Shown here piece by piece: positions 11,256-22,971 of a stretch of 64,000 bases of DNA (the first letter of the stretch is position 1; every line of letters begins with the position of its first letter). The stretch is from Neoscytalidium dimidiatum (taxonomy: Eukaryota; Ascomycota; Dothideomycetes; Botryosphaeriales; Botryosphaeriaceae): positions 1,984,001-2,048,000 of the forward strand of contig CM074701.1 of the NCBI GenBank assembly GCA_037367355.1, read 5' to 3'. The translations under genes and the position numbers were made by a program. Under the pieces are notes generated by a model. It worked only from the letters and a program-made list of their open reading frames with translations, did not search any database and was not told where the DNA came from.

Positions 11256-13192
11256 CTATGCCTTGGCATCAAGCACACTGCCTAGCAGCTTTCCAAAGAC
11301 ACCCCTGATTCTTTCAGGGCGTTCTTGAGCGGCGGTGATGACGACGGCGGCACTGATAGCGAACGCCACGTGCTCCCTCCATTGGTTCTGCCAAATATAG
11401 CGTCAGCCATTACCTTGCTTCTCAAGCGCGAAGACGCAAATGTAGTGGATATGCGGATAAATGCAGATCCGGTTGTATATGCTCACCACTTTCAGATATC
11501 TCCGCGGAAACCATACGGCCGCCGCCCTGGGAAGGACGAAGAATAGAATTTCGGTCCGTCTCTGGGCTTTCTCGAACAGCACACTCCAACCACAGAGCAA
11601 GCATCCGCTCAGGACGCACAAGCCACTGTCCCACATCTGAGGAGTGATCGTCCTGTAGGAAAAGAGGCGGGGCCCTAGCCGCGTACGTGCGAGGCAGACG
11701 CCGTAGTAGAAGAGCGCGACGAAAGAACCAAGGAAGGCGGACGATCTGCAGCCGTCCAGTAGAGCATGCAAAAGTTTCTCCACCGCATACGTCGCCGAAC
11801 CTGAGGCGCTGCGCAGTCTCTTGAGCAGAACAATGAGTTGCAGAGGGATGTACATGCGGGCTGCGAATAACCATGCACGAGCAAACCGTGTCAAGGCGTG
11901 CTTCTCGCAATTGGGTCCGCAGCCCATGTGCACCATCTCGCAAGGCACAGGGATAGTTTTCGCCGGATCACCCCATTCTTCTGGCCAGCCGTAATCCCGA
12001 CACATGCTGCCAAGTAGCGGTGATATTCCCGTGTCTTTTCCATAGACAAACTTTCCATACCGTGCGTGGCGCAGGGCGACTACGAGGCGCGGATCCACCT
12101 GTGCCGCCGAAGAGATCCAATCATTGTAAGACTGTGGCAGTCGATAGGGTGTGTAGAACCATGCATGCATTATTACGGCCGATGATAGAGCGAAGAGGAT
12201 TGGAGTGGACGTTTTGCCGATGAAACGGCTGGTGCGTGAGGCGCTGTTGATGATGCACGGGGCTATCAGAACGTCCAGAGCCCGGATCGTGGCGAAGAGC
12301 GTAAGATCCATCGTCCGGCCAGCCAGTGGCTCAAAGTGGCTCGATACATGTGTTGCACCCATTGCTTTGGGAGATGGGGGAGGCACGGGGGAATCGAGCT
12401 TAGCCGCAGCGGCGCGTGAGATGCCATCCTGCGCTTCAAGTCCTGTTGAGTCTTCCAATTGCTCTTCAGTCGCGGCTCCAGCGTCGTTGATGTTGGGAGC
12501 AGTTGAGGTCTGATATTTCAGGGGCTGGCTAGGCTTGGTGTTCAAAATCTCAAAGCTGATACTAGCAGCAAGCAGGGCGGCTAGAAACCTTGTAAGTAGC
12601 TCGACGCGGTCGCGGCTAGCGGGTACATGCCGGCGGTGGAGCCAGTGAACAAGGTATTCGGCGACGATCCGTAGCGGAATCTGGAAGTTAATTGAGCCAC
12701 CCACCAGGACAGCACAAAAGGCTGGAAAGCGGTTCCAGGCTGCGGATTGTTTCAGGGCCCGCCACACCTTAACTCGGAAGAGGCGCGTCAGCTTCTGGAA
12801 GTGGCAGCAAAGAGATACTCGAAATTGAAGGAGGGGCAGATATTGCTCAGCGCTGGCTGGAACGACAGGCGAAGTAACTGTGGTATGATAGGGGGCACTA
12901 ATTGAGATGGACGAAGGCTAACGCATGTGTGGGAGAGCACAACAAGCCAGACTTACCTTGGCCAGAGAGGCGCTTGCGTTGGTCTTGTGGCGGAGGCGGG
13001 CAAGCACAACGGCGACCAGGCGCGGGCCTGCAACTGAGACGTATGCTAGCAGATAGGCCTTCAGGGCTCTTGAGGCAGCGATCAGCCTGGGTCGGACAGA
13101 GTGCGGTCACAGGCTGGACGGAGGAGCACTCACGGGGCGACAAGTTGGCGGGGCGGGCGCCTCGGGCGAGCAAGCAAGCTCTTCCCCGCCAT
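11256..13192 (-). CDS. TMEM135-like integral membrane protein
   Basis: Four exons: 13192-13134, 13086-12957, 12794-11487, 11387-11256, giving 542 residues. Donors are GTGAGT, GTAAGT and GTGAGC, and all phases agree. Exon 2 encodes a membrane segment (YLLAYVSVAG onward) and exon 3 continues with WNRFPAFCAVLVGGS. The cysteine-rich signature follows (C348, H352, C355, C359), then several hydrophobic segments. The last exon gives the conserved tail QWREHVAFA, then QERPERIRG. Animal TMEM135 is linked to mitochondria, peroxisomes and fat storage; the fungal role is little known. Intron 2 (162 bp) is longer than the others, and the first exon rests only on frame and splice logic, so the N-terminus is the least certain part. 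It is divergent from the bHLH gene at 14677. Confidence 0.8.
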
Positions 13193-13936
13193 TGCCTAAT
13201 GTGGCAGGCTGCGATGCGGGGACGGACACGGTGACTGGGGCGAGCTGGTGAGACGGGGGGTGGTTCTTGTCACTGCTGGAGACGTAGGCCTGACAGGTCT
13301 GGGGGGGTGCAGGTACGCGGCGCCCTGGCAGGAGAAGCACACACTATGCTGCCGAGGCTCGGACGGACGCGCAGGCACCTCGTGGTGATGGGCGTTTCGC
13401 AACAAGGGCTGCTCGAGCCGGCAGGGCTGAGGACGGATCAATGAGGGCGCGGACGCAACGGCACATGAGGTCACTGGAGGCTAGCTGCGGACTGCGGGTT
13501 GGCAGGTGTGTGGTAGCTGGCGGCAGGCAGTACCGGGCGTGGTAGAGGAGCCTCGGCCGCAATTTCAATTAGCTACGGCGCGTCGACGATGTTGGATGGA
13601 GCTTATACCCCGCGGGGAACGGGAGGCTGGAGGAAGCGAGATTGACCGCAGCGAGATCGGCGCCACGAGGAAGAAACGGCGGTCGAGGGCTCAGCGGGCT
13701 CCTGAGGGCTGCATGCGGCAGCAACGCGACGTCGAGCGGACGGCGGCGGCGGCGACTGTGACGGCTGCGCTGCGAGCTGTGCCTGGACTAGAGGCTGGAG
13801 ATGGCGCGCGGAGCTGTGTCTGGCCGGCCTCGAGGTGAAACGCGCTGGCCGCGGGCTGCTCAGGGTCCGGCGACGGACGACGGACGGCGGGCGGGCAGCG
13901 GTTTTGGTTTCAAGGTCGACGGGCCGGATGGCGCTG

Positions 13937-13985
<49 letters not shown>

Positions 13986-14676
13986 CAGCAGAGCAACCTG
14001 CTGCTGCTGCTGGAGCGGCTGCATCGGGGGCCAAGCCGGCGCTGAGCGCTGAGCGCTGAGCGCTGAGGCAGCGTGCGCACGGATGCCGGCCGCGGACTGA
14101 CACCGCGCGCACGCTCGCAGATTTGCATGTGATCGCTCGCCGCAGCACGCTTGCAGGCGCGCCTCTCCGTTGGGGATGACATGCTGCATTGAAGACCATG
14201 CTCGCCTCTCCTCACTCCACGCTCTGCTCCACGACCGCACAGTCCTCGTCCCCGTCCCCCGCGAACAGGCCTGTTCGCGCTCGCAGGCCCCGCCGCCCCA
14301 GGACGCCTGCCTAGCGTGCGCTTAAGCTCCCGCCGTCCAGCCCACGACGTCCATGCGCGCTGTCCCTCCGCCCTCAGGTGCACCCTAGCTTTCCACCGCC
14401 AAATACAAGTCCACGCCTTATCGCCCCTCGCTCGAACCCTCACCGTCCGCCGTCCGCCGTCGTTCGCACCACCCTCTGCTGCCGCCGTCACTGCCTGCGA
14501 GCAGACGTCACCCCAAGCCCGCCCAGACCATGCTCTCTGGTCCCCGTCTGTCCACCTCAACCACGGCGCACTGCTAGCCTGCTCCCCGCTCCCCGCACCA
14601 ACACCTTCTGCAATCCTACCTTTCGACAGGACCCATGTTGGCCATAGGACGTCCGGCGCCAGCCAGTCATTTCGGA
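13193..14676. other. GC-rich divergent intergenic region
   Basis: Shared upstream region of the TMEM135-like (-) and Ino4-like (+) genes. It is strongly GC-rich, with overlapping low-complexity frames on both strands, none recognisable. It carries a CAG tract (13938-14012) and four tandem GAGCGCT units just after 14040. Long 5' untranslated regions are likely to lie here. Confidence 0.55.
13938..14012. repeat. CAG trinucleotide tract with inverted CTG tract
   Basis: Fourteen CAG units (13938-13979), two TAG units and two more CAG units. After a short spacer come five CTG units (13998-14012). The CAG and CTG arms are complementary and could fold into a hairpin. It is about 665 bp upstream of the bHLH start codon, and I see no reason to think it is translated. 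Confidence 0.9.
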
Positions 14677-16149
14677 ATGAGCTCGCATCACCTGCCGGGG
14701 AAGGATGAAAACCCATTCGGATGTGCGTGTCGTCTGACTTTTTGTTTACGCTGGCGCCTGCACTGACACCTTGCGCCAGATACTTTCACTACCGAAAACA
14801 TTGACCATGCCGCCGCCGAGGAGAACGTGACCGCCGCCGGTCCGCCGCTGCTGAACGACTTCCAGAACACCCAGCTGCAGAACTTCTTCGACCAGGGCCC
14901 CTTCAACGCCTTTACCAACAACTTCAGCTTCACCGATGCTGATTTCCAGGGCTCGAATGATCCCCCCGGTGGCTTCGGCTTTGACTTCTTCTCCGAAGCC
15001 CCCCCAACCTTCCACGGCGCAGTTTCCGACGCCGCTCAGGCCAACAGCATATTTGGAGGGCAGTTAGGTTCGGAATACGTCGCGCCAGTCAACAACGATG
15101 TACGTGGAGGCGCGTCGGAGGAAGTCATTGGCGCCGCGAACGCGCTTCTTTCGAGCGCGCAACCTCACCACGATCCCACGTATGCAGAGAAGGCATGGGG
15201 CACTTTCGTGGGCTTGCCGAGTCCCCCGGCATCAGCCGCGTTCACCTCTGGCTCCGACCAGCGCAACCTGACTGCGTCGGCAAGCACTGGCAACGACTCC
15301 AAACACCCCGTGCTCAATTTCTTCGATCCGGACGCTCTGACTGGTCTTGCGAGCTCTTCCTCTGAGTCTTCCCGCAAACGTCCAGTGAGACCTATCCCCA
15401 ATTTTGGCTCCGACACAAGCTTCCAGGGCAACGGCTTTATGGCACCCTCTAAGAATGACACCGAAGATGTCGTTTGGGGCCGTCTCTTGGGTGACATGGG
15501 AGTGCTACGACCTTCTGACAGCGGCCCGAATACTCGCCCTCCTACCCAACCATCGAGCCCAATCTTACAGAAGCAGCCATCACACGGGTTCGCCTCTTAC
15601 GATCAAGTTCCCCGCGTGAAGCAGCAACCCCGCAGTCCGAAGCGGCCTCGCCTTCCTCTGAACCTGATTCCCATCGAGCCCACACCTGCTGCTTCCGATG
15701 ATGAGTCTGGATCTGATGATGATGTCAGTCCAGGTGGTAGGGCCGTCAAGCGCCGCCGCACTCTCAACGAGAACGGTTTCCCATCCCGTAACCGATTGAG
15801 TGATGTGACTCCGGCTTCGGCTACTTCTCAACGCTCCTCTTCGTTTAGTGTCGCTTCGCGCCCGAAGAAGCAACGCGACTCTACCATTGAAACCCCAGCA
15901 AAGAAGAAGTCTGGAGCGAAGCAGCCACGCGAGAATCTATCCGAGGAGCAGAAGCGAAGTAACCATATCCTTAGCGAGCAGAAGCGTCGGAACCTCATCA
16001 AGCAGGGCTTCGATGAACTGAACGAGCTCGTTCCAGGTTTGAAGGCGGGTGGCTTCAGCAAGAGCAGTACTCTGATGGAAGGCGCCAAATTCTTGGAATC
16101 TCTGATTGTTGGAAATAAGATCCTGCGACAAGCACTTGGCGAGGTCTGA
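14677..16149 (+). CDS. bHLH transcription factor, Ino4-like
   Basis: Two exons: 14677-14722 and 14780-16149, 471 residues, with a 57-bp intron (donor GTGCGT, branch CACTGAC, acceptor CCAG). The acidic, Phe- and Asn-rich N-terminus looks like an activation domain. The middle holds Ser/Pro-rich sequence and basic clusters (KRRRT, RPKKQR, KKKSG). The bHLH is at the extreme C-terminus, about residues 403-471: basic region RSNHILSEQKRR, helix 1 GFDELNELVPGL, then a loop and STLMEGAKFLESL. The RxNHxxSExKRR basic region is typical of the yeast Ino4 class, which pairs with another bHLH protein on phospholipid gene promoters. The target genes here are inferred only. The frame before 14780 soon meets a stop, which supports the small first exon. 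Confidence 0.85.
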
Positions 16150-17288
16150 GGTCGAAGTTTGGTCAACCATGGCGGCGGACATAAGGAGATACTCATATCC
16201 GGATAGGACGAAACTATGAAGGGGAAACCACGCATCCGGCCAAGGAATACACCGCGCTGTAACGGACACCATACCAGCCCACTAATCGACTGGTTATCAG
16301 ATTCCGGGGAGAAGGACTTAACCTTCGGAGTACAACCGGTTCCCTGACTGTTTTTCGATCGCATAAAGAGGACAACGTCTGCTGGCCTCAGGTTCATGAC
16401 TTTGCAGACCCGACGCTAGTCACGCGTCTTGACGTTACATCGTAGTCACGGGCCTAAGTAGTTCAGCAGAACGTTACGCAGTCGATGGCGGCTTCACAGT
16501 CCCCCCTCATCTAGTAGGAAGCTTCGTGCAGCGCGATGCACCCACTCAGCTGATTTGCTCGAAGGATGCTTGACATCTTTTGGGCACGAGCATTCTTAGG
16601 GCCCTCTGCTGGTCTGATTTCCGTTTCCACACATACACGTTCGTTGGCATGAAGCTTGCAAGCGTTGGATGGAGCACTTTTTTTTTTCTTGGGTCAACAT
16701 TCCTGAAGCCAGGGCAAAGACAAGGCGTCCTGCGTTCAATTCTTTTCTGTCTATATTTCCCTTACTTCCCTCTTTTATAATGAACCGACCGCTGGATCGG
16801 GATAACCTAGGATAGTCTTTAAATCAAACGAAGGTCTCTAGAGGCCTTCCAAAGGATGCTGCCGGACGAGTGACGGCATTAGCTATTTAGCAGATTAACC
16901 GAAAATCTACTGCACAATCCACTGTTGGTAGAGTGATTTGAGTGTCCGACTGTCGTGGCCTACTCACCGGAGCCATTCCCATGCCGTGATATCATCGATA
17001 AACTAGATCTTCAAAAGGATGAACTGATTACATGGCTCAAGCCGCAAAATCTGTTACGTTGCCTTGCGCAGAGTATTCAGCCATGAGCAACCTCATTCCT
17101 TTGCGGGTTACCCGTCCCGGCCTTATCTCGAGGCCTCCCTCTGCAAACGGTCGAAGTACGGGGCAAGGAGGGGACCGGACCGCGCCACCTCAACAAAGTG
17201 AAAAGGCTGGCTAAAAAGCCAATCGGGACGCCGTTGCAACCAACGAACGCCACGCATTGCACCGGTGAAGGAAAATACCATGAGGTGT

Positions 17289-17315
17289 GAAGAGAGAGAG
17301 AGAGAGAGAGAGAGA

Positions 17316-17348
<33 letters not shown>

Positions 17349-17350
17349 CG
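17289..17350. repeat. Compound (AG)n(TG)n(CG)n microsatellite
   Basis: Fourteen AG units pass directly into twelve TG units and then five CG units, without interruption. The TG and CG parts alternate purine and pyrimidine, the type of sequence that can adopt left-handed DNA. Confidence 0.95.
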
Positions 17351-19119
17351 TATGGATGAGGGGAGGGGAAGCAGGGCATCCACGAGGGGGCAGTGGAGGA
17401 GATGGGGCTCGATGCTGCAAATCGCAGTCGTGCCTTTGGCAATACCGCTCCGGATCGCCCGTCGCATCTCCCGCGTGCTGCATGGGGAGGGCGGCGTCCC
17501 GAAACGGGCTCCCTTCTCTTCCGACCTTCTCGAACGTCTCGAATGGACGGGATTGGCAGGGGTTGAGCGGGTCCTGATGAGGGATGGAAAACCCTACGCC
17601 GGAGGATCGTGGTGGGATCTTCGCAGCGGAATTGCCATATTTGGTTGATGCTGATCACATCCCCCTGGTTGACTGGGGCGTGTTGGGAGTGGCTTTCAGG
17701 TTTGCGTCCGCTGTTCGAGGGATAACGGATACGGCCGTCACTGGCTAGAAGGCTTACACTCCGAGACTCGTAGTAGTTGCAGAGGGGCGGCCATAAGTGC
17801 CAGGTGTTCGTACAGATTCTTACTTCTTCTACAAGAACGACAAGGATATGCCGTTGTAAATGTTGCATGTAATCTCTGCTTTGACTTGTGTCTGGGGATT
17901 GGAGGAGCCGATGAAAAGGGGAGCTTACCCTGCCCTGCATCCGTTCATCAAAGCCGGGCAGAATAGTAGGTTGCGGTGACGGCGAACGGCTTGTCCCGCG
18001 ATCGAGACTAGGCGAAAATTGATTGCACGTAACGTATCTATTCCATGCAGCTCATTGCTTGCTCAGAGGTTGCATACCGAGGCGTTGCACTGAGTCGTTC
18101 ATTTATATTCAACAACGGTCGAGCGTTTGTTTTCGTTGTTCCGGATGGCTTTGCTTCAAGGCTTGGTGCCGCGGTTCGAGCTTGTCTGGGCAAGTGATCT
18201 GGCATAAAAATGGTTATAACGTTGCTGAACTTGGGCCGTTTATCCGCTCTGCGCTATTGAGGTCTGCGACGAATGACAGCTGAGTCTGTATCGAATACAC
18301 TGGACATCCTCCGGGAATGTAACGCCCTGCTCCTAAGACGGCAACAACTTATCAAGCTCCTTTTCCGATAAGCTTCTCGCTTACATGTCTCGATTGGGAA
18401 TTGTGCTTTTCGTGCGGGAGATCTACGGATCGTCGCCAGCCCACATTCCAGAGCTTCACGGTGTATTAAGGCTCGCCCGTGCTAATATTTCCAACATAAC
18501 CTCACCGGTCAAGACTTCGGATATTGGAAGCTGGTAGAGAGTTGCTGACCACCGCATCTTCAAAAGCTCTACGAGCTCTGCGTTGATGACTTGGCAATAG
18601 AGCATGTCAACGTCGAGGCATCGGCTTCTAAGAGTACTCCGGGAAGTGCCATTGGCTCCACCTCCTTGGCCAATTCCTTGACTTTGTCCTGGCTGTTCAA
18701 AATTACATATTTAAGAAACATGATCAGTTCGACCTTCTCGTTCCAGGACCGTTGCGGTTTACGGATAACGAGCATGCAGACGTCTTTGGCAGTTTAAAAG
18801 ATATTACTACAGAGATCGTGAGTATACTGGCGCTGTGAAATATAACCCCATTTGGAGTGAACGACCCGGAGTGAAAGCGGCTCTCGGCACCAGAATCGAG
18901 AGGAAATAAGAAGGGCACGCGGAGCCACTGGAGTTCCGACCCACATATTCCAAGCTGCATCACAATGCTCCACGGACAAACTGATGGAATGTTGGAGCCA
19001 TGGCTGATCGTCTATTTCACGGGCACATGTTGAATCTCGGTGACGCTGAACGAGACTGCTGACATGGAGAGAAATGAAACCAACATGCTTCCAACTGTGG
19101 ATCGCGACAAGTAAATTGT

Positions 19120-19121
<2 letters not shown>

Positions 19122-19153
<32 letters not shown>
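19122..19153. repeat. CT dinucleotide microsatellite
   Basis: About 16 CT units, followed at once by a short TATATA stretch. It lies in non-coding DNA. Confidence 0.95.
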
Positions 19154-19155
<2 letters not shown>

Positions 19156-20333
19156 ATATATATCTCTGTTTAGTTGTCCCGATTACGCATGAAGGCGGTA
19201 TTTCGCCTCCGCGCGCTGGCATCAACAGGGGCACTGTCTACAGTAAACACCTTAGCATCGATGGCGCTTGCAAGACACACTGTACAAAGAGTCCAATTCA
19301 GTCCGCGCAAGCTGCACGTTCCACCGCTTTCTCTACACTTTCGAATGTCTGCAAATATGGATAAGTGGGCGGATGGATAGAATGTGAATTACCGCGTGTG
19401 GTCTCAATTATCCCTCACTCCCCTCTGCCTCACCCACTTTCACCTCTTACCGGCTACGCTTATCAAGAGCCAGTCTACTCCACACGAGTTCCCTGGTGCG
19501 GTAATCTTTTCGCAGCTTCAAAATTCGGAGTATTTTCGCCACTGCGATGGCCTCGATTTTGTCAACTGGATGTGGAAGCGGAAGGATGCTCTCATCCTAA
19601 CAGGTGGATATTCAAGCCACACCCGTGTCACGAACGAGTAGCCAGCCAGCCTGTAAGAAGTATCTGGTAATGGAAGATCAGAAAGGAATTTGGACACGAG
19701 TCGGATGGTGATGAGTCTTGCGGCATCCGATGACGGGCCCCCAGGTGCTGCGTGTCCGTGTTGAGTCGACCTCTTGGATCGGCGTTCCACGCTAAAACGT
19801 GGCTGCATAGTGGTACTAAATAAATCATTCTCGTCTCAGGGTCACTGGGACCTAAGATCGGCGAGGACCATGCTCAGTCACCCAGATCATCAGCTGGATT
19901 CCCTTAGCTCGCGCGCCACAAAGCACCGTTCAACAGTGAGATCCAATCTCATGATAGTGAATACATTCGCTTTTTCTTGTGCCATTTTTCTGTGAGCGCA
20001 CGTCATTGCTACCATCCATCATTGCGTGGAAAGAGGTGCGTGGAGGAGGTATTTACAGAAGATTCAAAAACTCAGGTATGCAACCCTAAAGAACTCCGAC
20101 TTGTCGCCCAAAAAAAAAAAAAAACCAATAATACTGTCCGGAGGTGTCGTTTAGCCCTCACTCCTCTACGCGCTCAAGATTTTTGTGCGTTGTCTCCAAG
20201 TCGTTCTATCGGCAAGCCATTAAGCCATCGCATGCTTTTTTCCGGTTCCGTTGAACTTTGTTTTTTTCCCATAACCCGTAATCCCATTAGTAATCTGATC
20301 GGGATGGGCCGTTGCTTCTCAGTGAACTTGCAC

Positions 20334-22083
20334 TTAAGCAACAACCTCAGTCTTGGTCTTCTTGGCCGCGGGGACCTCAGCCTCCGCATCAGCCGTGGCA
20401 TCCAGTGCCCTCTTCTCCTTCTCGCCAGAAAGCTCCTTCTCAGCCTGCTCGAACTTGGCCTGCTCCTCGGCGGTCATGTCGGGCAGTAGAGGCTTCTCCT
20501 CCTTGGAATGCAGGTTCAAGTGGAAGGTACGGATGATCGAGTCCGCATCGTCAATAGCAATGGGCCTGACGTCAGCAAGTGCCTTGATCTTCTGGGTAAC
20601 GATTTTGACCTGAGCATCGCTCATCTCGAGGCCAAGCTGCTCCACACGGCTCTTGATGGCGTTCCAGCCAGTCAGCCTGGAGGCGAAGTGGACGTAACGG
20701 CTCATACCGAAGTCCGCAGGGTTGATGATCTCGTAAGTGCTAGGGTTGTTCAGAATGGCCTTAGCATGAATACCAGCCTTGTGGGTGAAGGCGCAGAAAC
20801 CGGTGATGTAGTTGTTGAAGGGGACATTGATCTCAACGGCCTCAGCAACCATATCCTCGATCTCCTTGAGCTTGTGCAGCTTGTACTTGGAGGTAACGTA
20901 GTCGTGGTCGGCAACAATCATGCGGGCCATGAGGCCACCCAGAGGGGTGATACCGTTGCGCTCGCCGATACCAATGACGGAGGTATCAACGTGGGTAGCA
21001 CCGGCTTCGAGAGCGCAGTAAGCGTTGGCTGTGAAAAATTGTTAGTCAAGAATCCACACCAGAATGGCCGAATCTTCTCACCAATAGCGCAACCAGTATC
21101 GTTGTGGAAGTGGGTCTCAATATCGCAGCTGACAACTCCGCGGAGAGTCCTGACCAGGTCATAAACCTGGCGGGGAGTAGCGCAGCCGACAGTGTCGGCT
21201 ATACCAACACGGTTGACACCAACCTTGTCGACAGCGCTGTAGATGGAAAGAAGGTCGACGAGGTCCGACCGGAAAGAGTCTTCAGACGAGAAACGGATCT
21301 CCAGGCCCTTGGACTTGACGAAGTTGATAACTTCAATGGCAGTCTAGGCCAGTTAGACGAAATTCAACCCGATACTAGTAACTACACTCACGTTCTTGAT
21401 GTAGGTCATGTCCTTTCCGTGAGAGTGCTCCCTCAGGTACGAGGAGGTGCCGATAACGACATCGACACCATCGACACCGGTCTCGACTGCGATTCTTGCG
21501 TCGTCCATGTGGCAACGGACGTGAGTGAGAATCTTGGCCTGTTTAACACGTTAGCCCTGGGTCCTTTAGAGGTGACTCGCGGCGCAATTCGGTCTGACCT
21601 TGAGGCCGAGCTTGCAGATTGCCTCGCAGTCGCGACGAGACTGCTCGGAGGCAGCGGGCGAGGTCAACTCGATGTAGTCAACACCGAAATCATCGAGAGC
21701 CTTGGCAATCTTGATCTTGGTCTCGGTGTCGAAGAAGGCGTTGGCGAACTGCTCGCCTTCTCTCAGGGTGCTCTCGATGATCTTGAAGCGCGAGACATTG
21801 CTGAGAAAGTCGCCAACGGGCTGGTAGGGATTCGAGGAGCGTGGGTGAGGGTTTTGGTTCGTCTGTCGTAGAAGTTAAGATTTAGTGTCGCAAAGCGTGA
21901 ATGCGCGAGAGGGAAGGCCTACGGTGATGCCAGTGAAACCCGGATGGGCTGCAAAGGAGATTAGCGGAGAGCCTAACTTGCAATGATAGTATTGAACGCA
22001 CCGTCGTTGCTGGTGCCATTGCTCTGGCCGTTCACGCCGTTGGTGTGGCCGTTGGTGGCCGGAGCGTCAGGAGTCGGGCACAT
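20334..22083 (-). CDS. LYS20: Homocitrate synthase
   Basis: Six exons: 22083-22002, 21948-21923, 21862-21599, 21538-21392, 21343-21082, 21028-20334, giving 491 residues with all phases consistent. The enzyme joins acetyl-CoA and 2-oxoglutarate, the first step of fungal alpha-aminoadipate lysine synthesis, and is normally feedback-inhibited by lysine. Visible motifs are HPGFTGIT near the N-terminus, [13 protein letters not shown] at the catalytic start, [21 protein letters not shown], the metal-binding HFHNDTGCA, and [11 protein letters not shown]. The N-terminal leader is rich in Asn, Gly and Thr. The last 40 residues are charged and end in [11 protein letters not shown]; the basic group may serve nuclear import, as yeast Lys20 is reported to be nuclear. 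The 26-bp second exon is unusually small. It resembles LYS20 and LYS21 equally. Confidence 0.95.
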
Positions 22084-22971
22084 GGTTGCGGTGAGGGGTG
22101 ATGGTGTGTTGTGAGAGAGAGTGAAGGGTGGCTGTAGGGAGGCTTAAGAACTTTTTGCTGGATGACTGGAAGGTGTCTCGGCAAGCGCACGAATGTTTGA
22201 TTCTGGGATCTGGGCCGATCTCGGCACGAACTTCGCTTTAGTCCGCCGTAATGCGGGGACACAATAAGCAGCCCACAATTTGCTGGTCCTGTCCGAGGCG
22301 CTCTTTCAGTTTGTCAGTGCTGCGGATGCTTCGGGACGGTAATTGCGTCGTTCAGGGACGCGCTGGTGGTCGAATGCTGCTCAATTGCTCTCACAAGGCG
22401 TTCTGAAAGAATTTGCGCCATGCACGTGTCCGCCTCCTGCCCTTGCCCGCACCCTCCGCTCACCGTCAAGCGAGTCAAGCCACTTTGACTCACTCAAGAG
22501 ACGATCAATTGGCCCGGCCCGCCTATCCTTTTGATGACTCTTCTGCTATCGCCGTAGTTCTGACAGCTATCAGGGACGCGCATCAGCTTTTCGAAACCTA
22601 GATCCCGCACAAGACATGTCTTCTGGCTCCCCGATAGCTGGACCGCGACCGCGTTGCACACGAAAAGCATCGTAAGATCCAGCAAGCCAAGCGAACGATC
22701 AATCTGTGGAGAAACCGGGGTAGTGTCAGATCCATTCCGACCTGCTCCATTGCGCAATCAAATTTTCTGGAGACCCTGATCACTATTCGAGCTAAGCTAT
22801 GCCTATGACTATAGCAGCATCGTTACGCCAATTAGACCCGCTGCTTTCTCTCTATTCCCTCGTGGTGATTCGCCAATGCCTCGTAAGATGATACAGGTCA
22901 TTGGCTGACCGAGCATAACCCGGAGCCGCTTTCACATGCCCTCCCCGGCGCCGGAGCTCACGCATTGGAGC
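22084..22971. other. Upstream region of homocitrate synthase
   Basis: No gene seen. It holds the presumed promoter of the lysine gene and the downstream flank of the decayed gene at 22972-23996. Open frames are short and unrecognisable. Confidence 0.5.

Larger units (their letters stand above)
16150..20333. other. Long intergenic region with microsatellites
   Basis: No recognisable gene in about 4.2 kb. Frames such as the one on the minus strand over 17077-17940 owe their length to dinucleotide repeats. It contains the compound GA/GT/GC microsatellite (17289-17350), a CT microsatellite (19122-19153) and an A-run near 20110-20123 just beyond the 3' end of homocitrate synthase. A small or rapidly evolving gene cannot be excluded. 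Confidence 0.5.

Noticed and set aside
17077..17940. 287-codon open frame on the minus strand
   Set aside because: Much of its length comes from reading through the AG/TG microsatellite (Ser-Leu and His-Thr repeats); the rest has no recognisable domain.
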